Shown here in pieces: positions 8,153-9,491 of a stretch of 9,491 nucleotides of DNA; the first letter of the stretch is position 1; each line of letters opens with the position of its first letter. The stretch covers positions 1-9,491 of the forward strand of contig JADBKA010000183.1 of assembly GCA_014896635.1 (NCBI GenBank), read 5' to 3'. Under the pieces are notes generated by a model, which saw only the letters and a program-made list of their open reading frames with translations, made no database searches and was not told where the DNA came from. The stretch is from Ktedonobacteraceae bacterium. Its GTDB lineage: Bacteria; Chloroflexota; Ktedonobacteria; Ktedonobacterales; Ktedonobacteraceae. The translations under genes were made by a program, and so were the position numbers.

Positions 8153-8279
8153 TTCGGGGGCACCCCGAACCCCGCCAGGGGGGCTTTGCCCCCCTGGACC
8201 CCCTTTTCTGCTCAGTTGACGCCAATGGGGGACACCCCCGAGGCCCCCACCAGGAGGGCCTTGCCCTCCTGGACCCCCT
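8153..8279. repeat. Two tandem copies of a double-hairpin palindromic repeat
   Basis: Copy 1: a hairpin TTCGGGG/CCCCGAA (8153-8159, 8163-8169), then CCAGGGGGGC-TTT-GCCCCCCTGG (8175-8197), then ACCCCC. Copy 2: GGGGG/CCCCC (8227-8231, 8235-8239), then CCAGGAGGGC-CTT-GCCCTCCTGG (8250-8272), then ACCCCC. The large stems are 75 bp apart. The G8180-C8192 pair of copy 1 is A8255-T8267 in copy 2, a compensatory change that keeps the stem. The form resembles REP-like GC-rich palindromes seen in many bacterial genomes. Copy 2 ends 34 bp past the solenoid gene's stop, so it probably also stops or stabilises that transcript. Confidence 0.85.
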
Positions 8280-8313
8280 TTCCGTTAAGTTACCACCTAT
8301 GGGGTCGCGCTTA

Positions 8314-9491
8314 CTATTCTCCCAGGGCTTCGAGCAGCATGTCTCCTTCTTCGGGTGTGATGCGTCCCTCGGCGATCATACGCAGGATCGCCTCGCGTTC
8401 CTGCTCAACATTGAGTTGCTTTGCCGGTTGAGCTTTTGACTCAACATCCGTGTTTTCTTGCTGAGCATTTTGCGCTTCTCCTGCTACGGCTTCAGGCGCG
8501 GGAGACGCCTCAGCACTCGTTTCTGCCTGCTGAGATGGAGCAGCCGAAGGAGCAGATGGCGCAGATGGCGCAGAAGGAAGCGATACGCTTAAATTTTTTA
8601 ATGCGCGCTCTACCGCTTCAAGCGCCCCCTGAATGCCTTCTTCAGCAGCGCGGCGTGCCTGCTCGACGAGGCGCTCGACTCGCTCCTCATCCATGCGCCA
8701 CTCGCGCTCGCCGATTCGCACATGGAGACGAGCTGCGCGCTTTGCCTCTTTTTCAGCCGTGCGATGCGCCTGGCGGCGTATGCGCTCGGCCTGCAATTCT
8801 GCCAGGCGACGGCGACGCTCTTCAGCAGCGCGCGCAAGCTCATCTGCAATCTCAGCACCGAACGAGGCAGTGGCGCCGGCAAAGGCACGCGAGATCTCGC
8901 GGCCCAGTTCCTGGCCAAAACGACTCATCTCGCGGCCAAACTCGGACATCTCGCGGGAAAATTCGCTCCATCCTCCGCTCCAGTCCCAGTCCCACTCCCC
9001 TTCCTCGCTGGTACTGCTGCGCGGATCTTCCTCACTGGATATCACCAGGTCATTGCCGACCCTTATATCCAGGTGGGCAGACCCTTCGCCATACACCAGC
9101 GAGAGATAGCTCCCGCGTGTAGCAGAAACGATGCCGCGTCCACTGATCGCACCGCCCGCGCCGGCATGAACGCTCAGGTTCGCGTTCAGCGGCAGCACCA
9201 CCCGCGCATTACGCTCGACGTGTACCCGCGAGCGACTGCCCGCCGGAAAATCAGCCTGCAAGTACAGATCCGACCCGATATCCCCGGCATTGATCATGCC
9301 GTGCAGCCGCTCAACGCTAACCCTGGCACCGACATCCCCTATCTCCAGGTCCCCACCAATACCGACAGCATGCACATTGCGACCGACGTCCCCTATTTTC
9401 ACGCTGCCCTGCACATCACTCAGTTCACAGTCAGCCCCCACGTCGCTCAGCACCACATCACCGCCAATCTCTCGCAGCGTTACGCTCGCCC
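8314..9491 (-). CDS. Beta-solenoid, coiled-coil and SHOCT-like protein (5' end outside window)
   Basis: 391 residues are visible; the reading frame is open to the right edge, so the true start is outside (a GTG at 9456 is internal). Residues 1-155 are a beta-solenoid of the DUF4097 kind, with tandem 18-residue units built on GDVG/SDVG (DVVLSDVG, SVKIGDVG, DLEIGDVG, MINAGDIG). Next come an acidic Trp-rich patch (WDWDW, about 166-170), three heptads of EFSREMS / EFGREMS / RFGQELG (176-196), a long Arg/Glu/Ala-rich coiled coil (about 210-300), a Pro-Ser-Ala linker (304-318) and an acidic Ala/Glu/Gln segment. The last 30 residues (EREAILRMIAEGRITPEEGD then MLLEALGE) match SHOCT-like helices found in YvlB/LiaX-type proteins. 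No membrane segment is visible. A scaffold or envelope-stress role is a guess from the domains; the function is not known. Confidence 0.8.
   Translation of the reverse strand, partial: ASVTLREIGGDVVLSDVGADCELSDVQGSVKIGDVGRNVHAVGIGGDLEIGDVGARVSVERLHGMINAGDIGSDLYLQADFPAGSRSRVHVERNARVVLPLNANLSVHAGAGGAISGRGIVSATRGSYLSLVYGEGSAHLDIRVGNDLVISSEEDPRSSTSEEGEWDWDWSGGWSEFSREMSEFGREMSRFGQELGREISRAFAGATASFGAEIADELARAAEERRRRLAELQAERIRRQAHRTAEKEAKRAARLHVRIGEREWRMDEERVERLVEQARRAAEEGIQGALEAVERALKNLSVSLPSAPSAPSAPSAAPSQQAETSAEASPAPEAVAGEAQNAQQENTDVESKAQPAKQLNVEQEREAILRMIAEGRITPEEGDMLLEALGE

Noticed and set aside
7962..8219. Plus-strand ORF of 85 codons running into the GC repeats
   Set aside because: Its C-terminus is translated palindromic repeat (Pro/Gly rich), and its start has no ribosome site.
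8153..8279. Repeat pair as a minimal CRISPR array
   Set aside because: There are only two units, the units diverge and are mostly hairpins with no uniform spacer, and no cas gene is present.
8421..9122. Plus-strand ORF of 233 codons opposite the solenoid gene
   Set aside because: It is antisense to a protein with clear repeats and a coiled coil, and its own Gln/Arg/Pro-rich product is typical of a shadow frame.

Overview
The window has a moderate GC content, with dense genes on both strands and good -35/-10 promoters. It carries free-living metabolic and repair genes. The mix (PadR regulator, FGGY sugar kinase, lipoprotein-type GH13 glycosidase, aldo/keto reductase, and a beta-solenoid protein with a SHOCT-like tail) looks like a soil Chloroflexota of the Ktedonobacteria type. 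That placement is an inference from gene style, not from a marker gene. I see no mobile element, CRISPR array, tRNA or rRNA.

Left part (1-1440): a PadR-family regulator runs off the left edge on the minus strand. Its promoter is near consensus (TTGACA, 17 bp, TATACT), and a 17-bp imperfect palindrome covers the -10 box and the expected transcription start, so the gene is probably self-repressed. After about 300 bp of AT-rich, gene-free DNA with two strong tandem hairpins, a divergent promoter (TTGAAA, 17 bp, TATAAT) drives an unrecognised membrane-anchored extracellular protein.

Middle (1443-6056): on the minus strand lie a gluconokinase-like FGGY carbohydrate kinase and, upstream of it, family-1 uracil-DNA glycosylase (ung), each with its own extended -10 type promoter. 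Divergent from ung is a secreted GH13 alpha-glucan hydrolase. The ung/GH13 gap holds three TCAAC repeats spaced exactly 15 bp apart.

Right part (6057-9491): behind the glycosidase come a 20-codon ORF with a good ribosome site and then a dienelactone-hydrolase-like protein. That protein has lost the nucleophile serine and the catalytic histidine, so it is probably a pseudoenzyme. A GC hairpin separates it from a convergent aldo/keto reductase. About 400 bp of gene-free DNA follows, with a long dyad upstream of the reductase and two tandem copies of a double-hairpin repeat whose stems covary. Last comes a 5'-truncated gene on the minus strand for a beta-solenoid / coiled-coil / SHOCT-like protein.

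The genes do not form one pathway. Carbohydrate use (GH13, sugar kinase, reductase) is the only loose theme. I found no convincing new defence or mobile system. The best leads are the dead hydrolase, the solenoid-SHOCT protein, the PadR control region and the covarying repeat pair.
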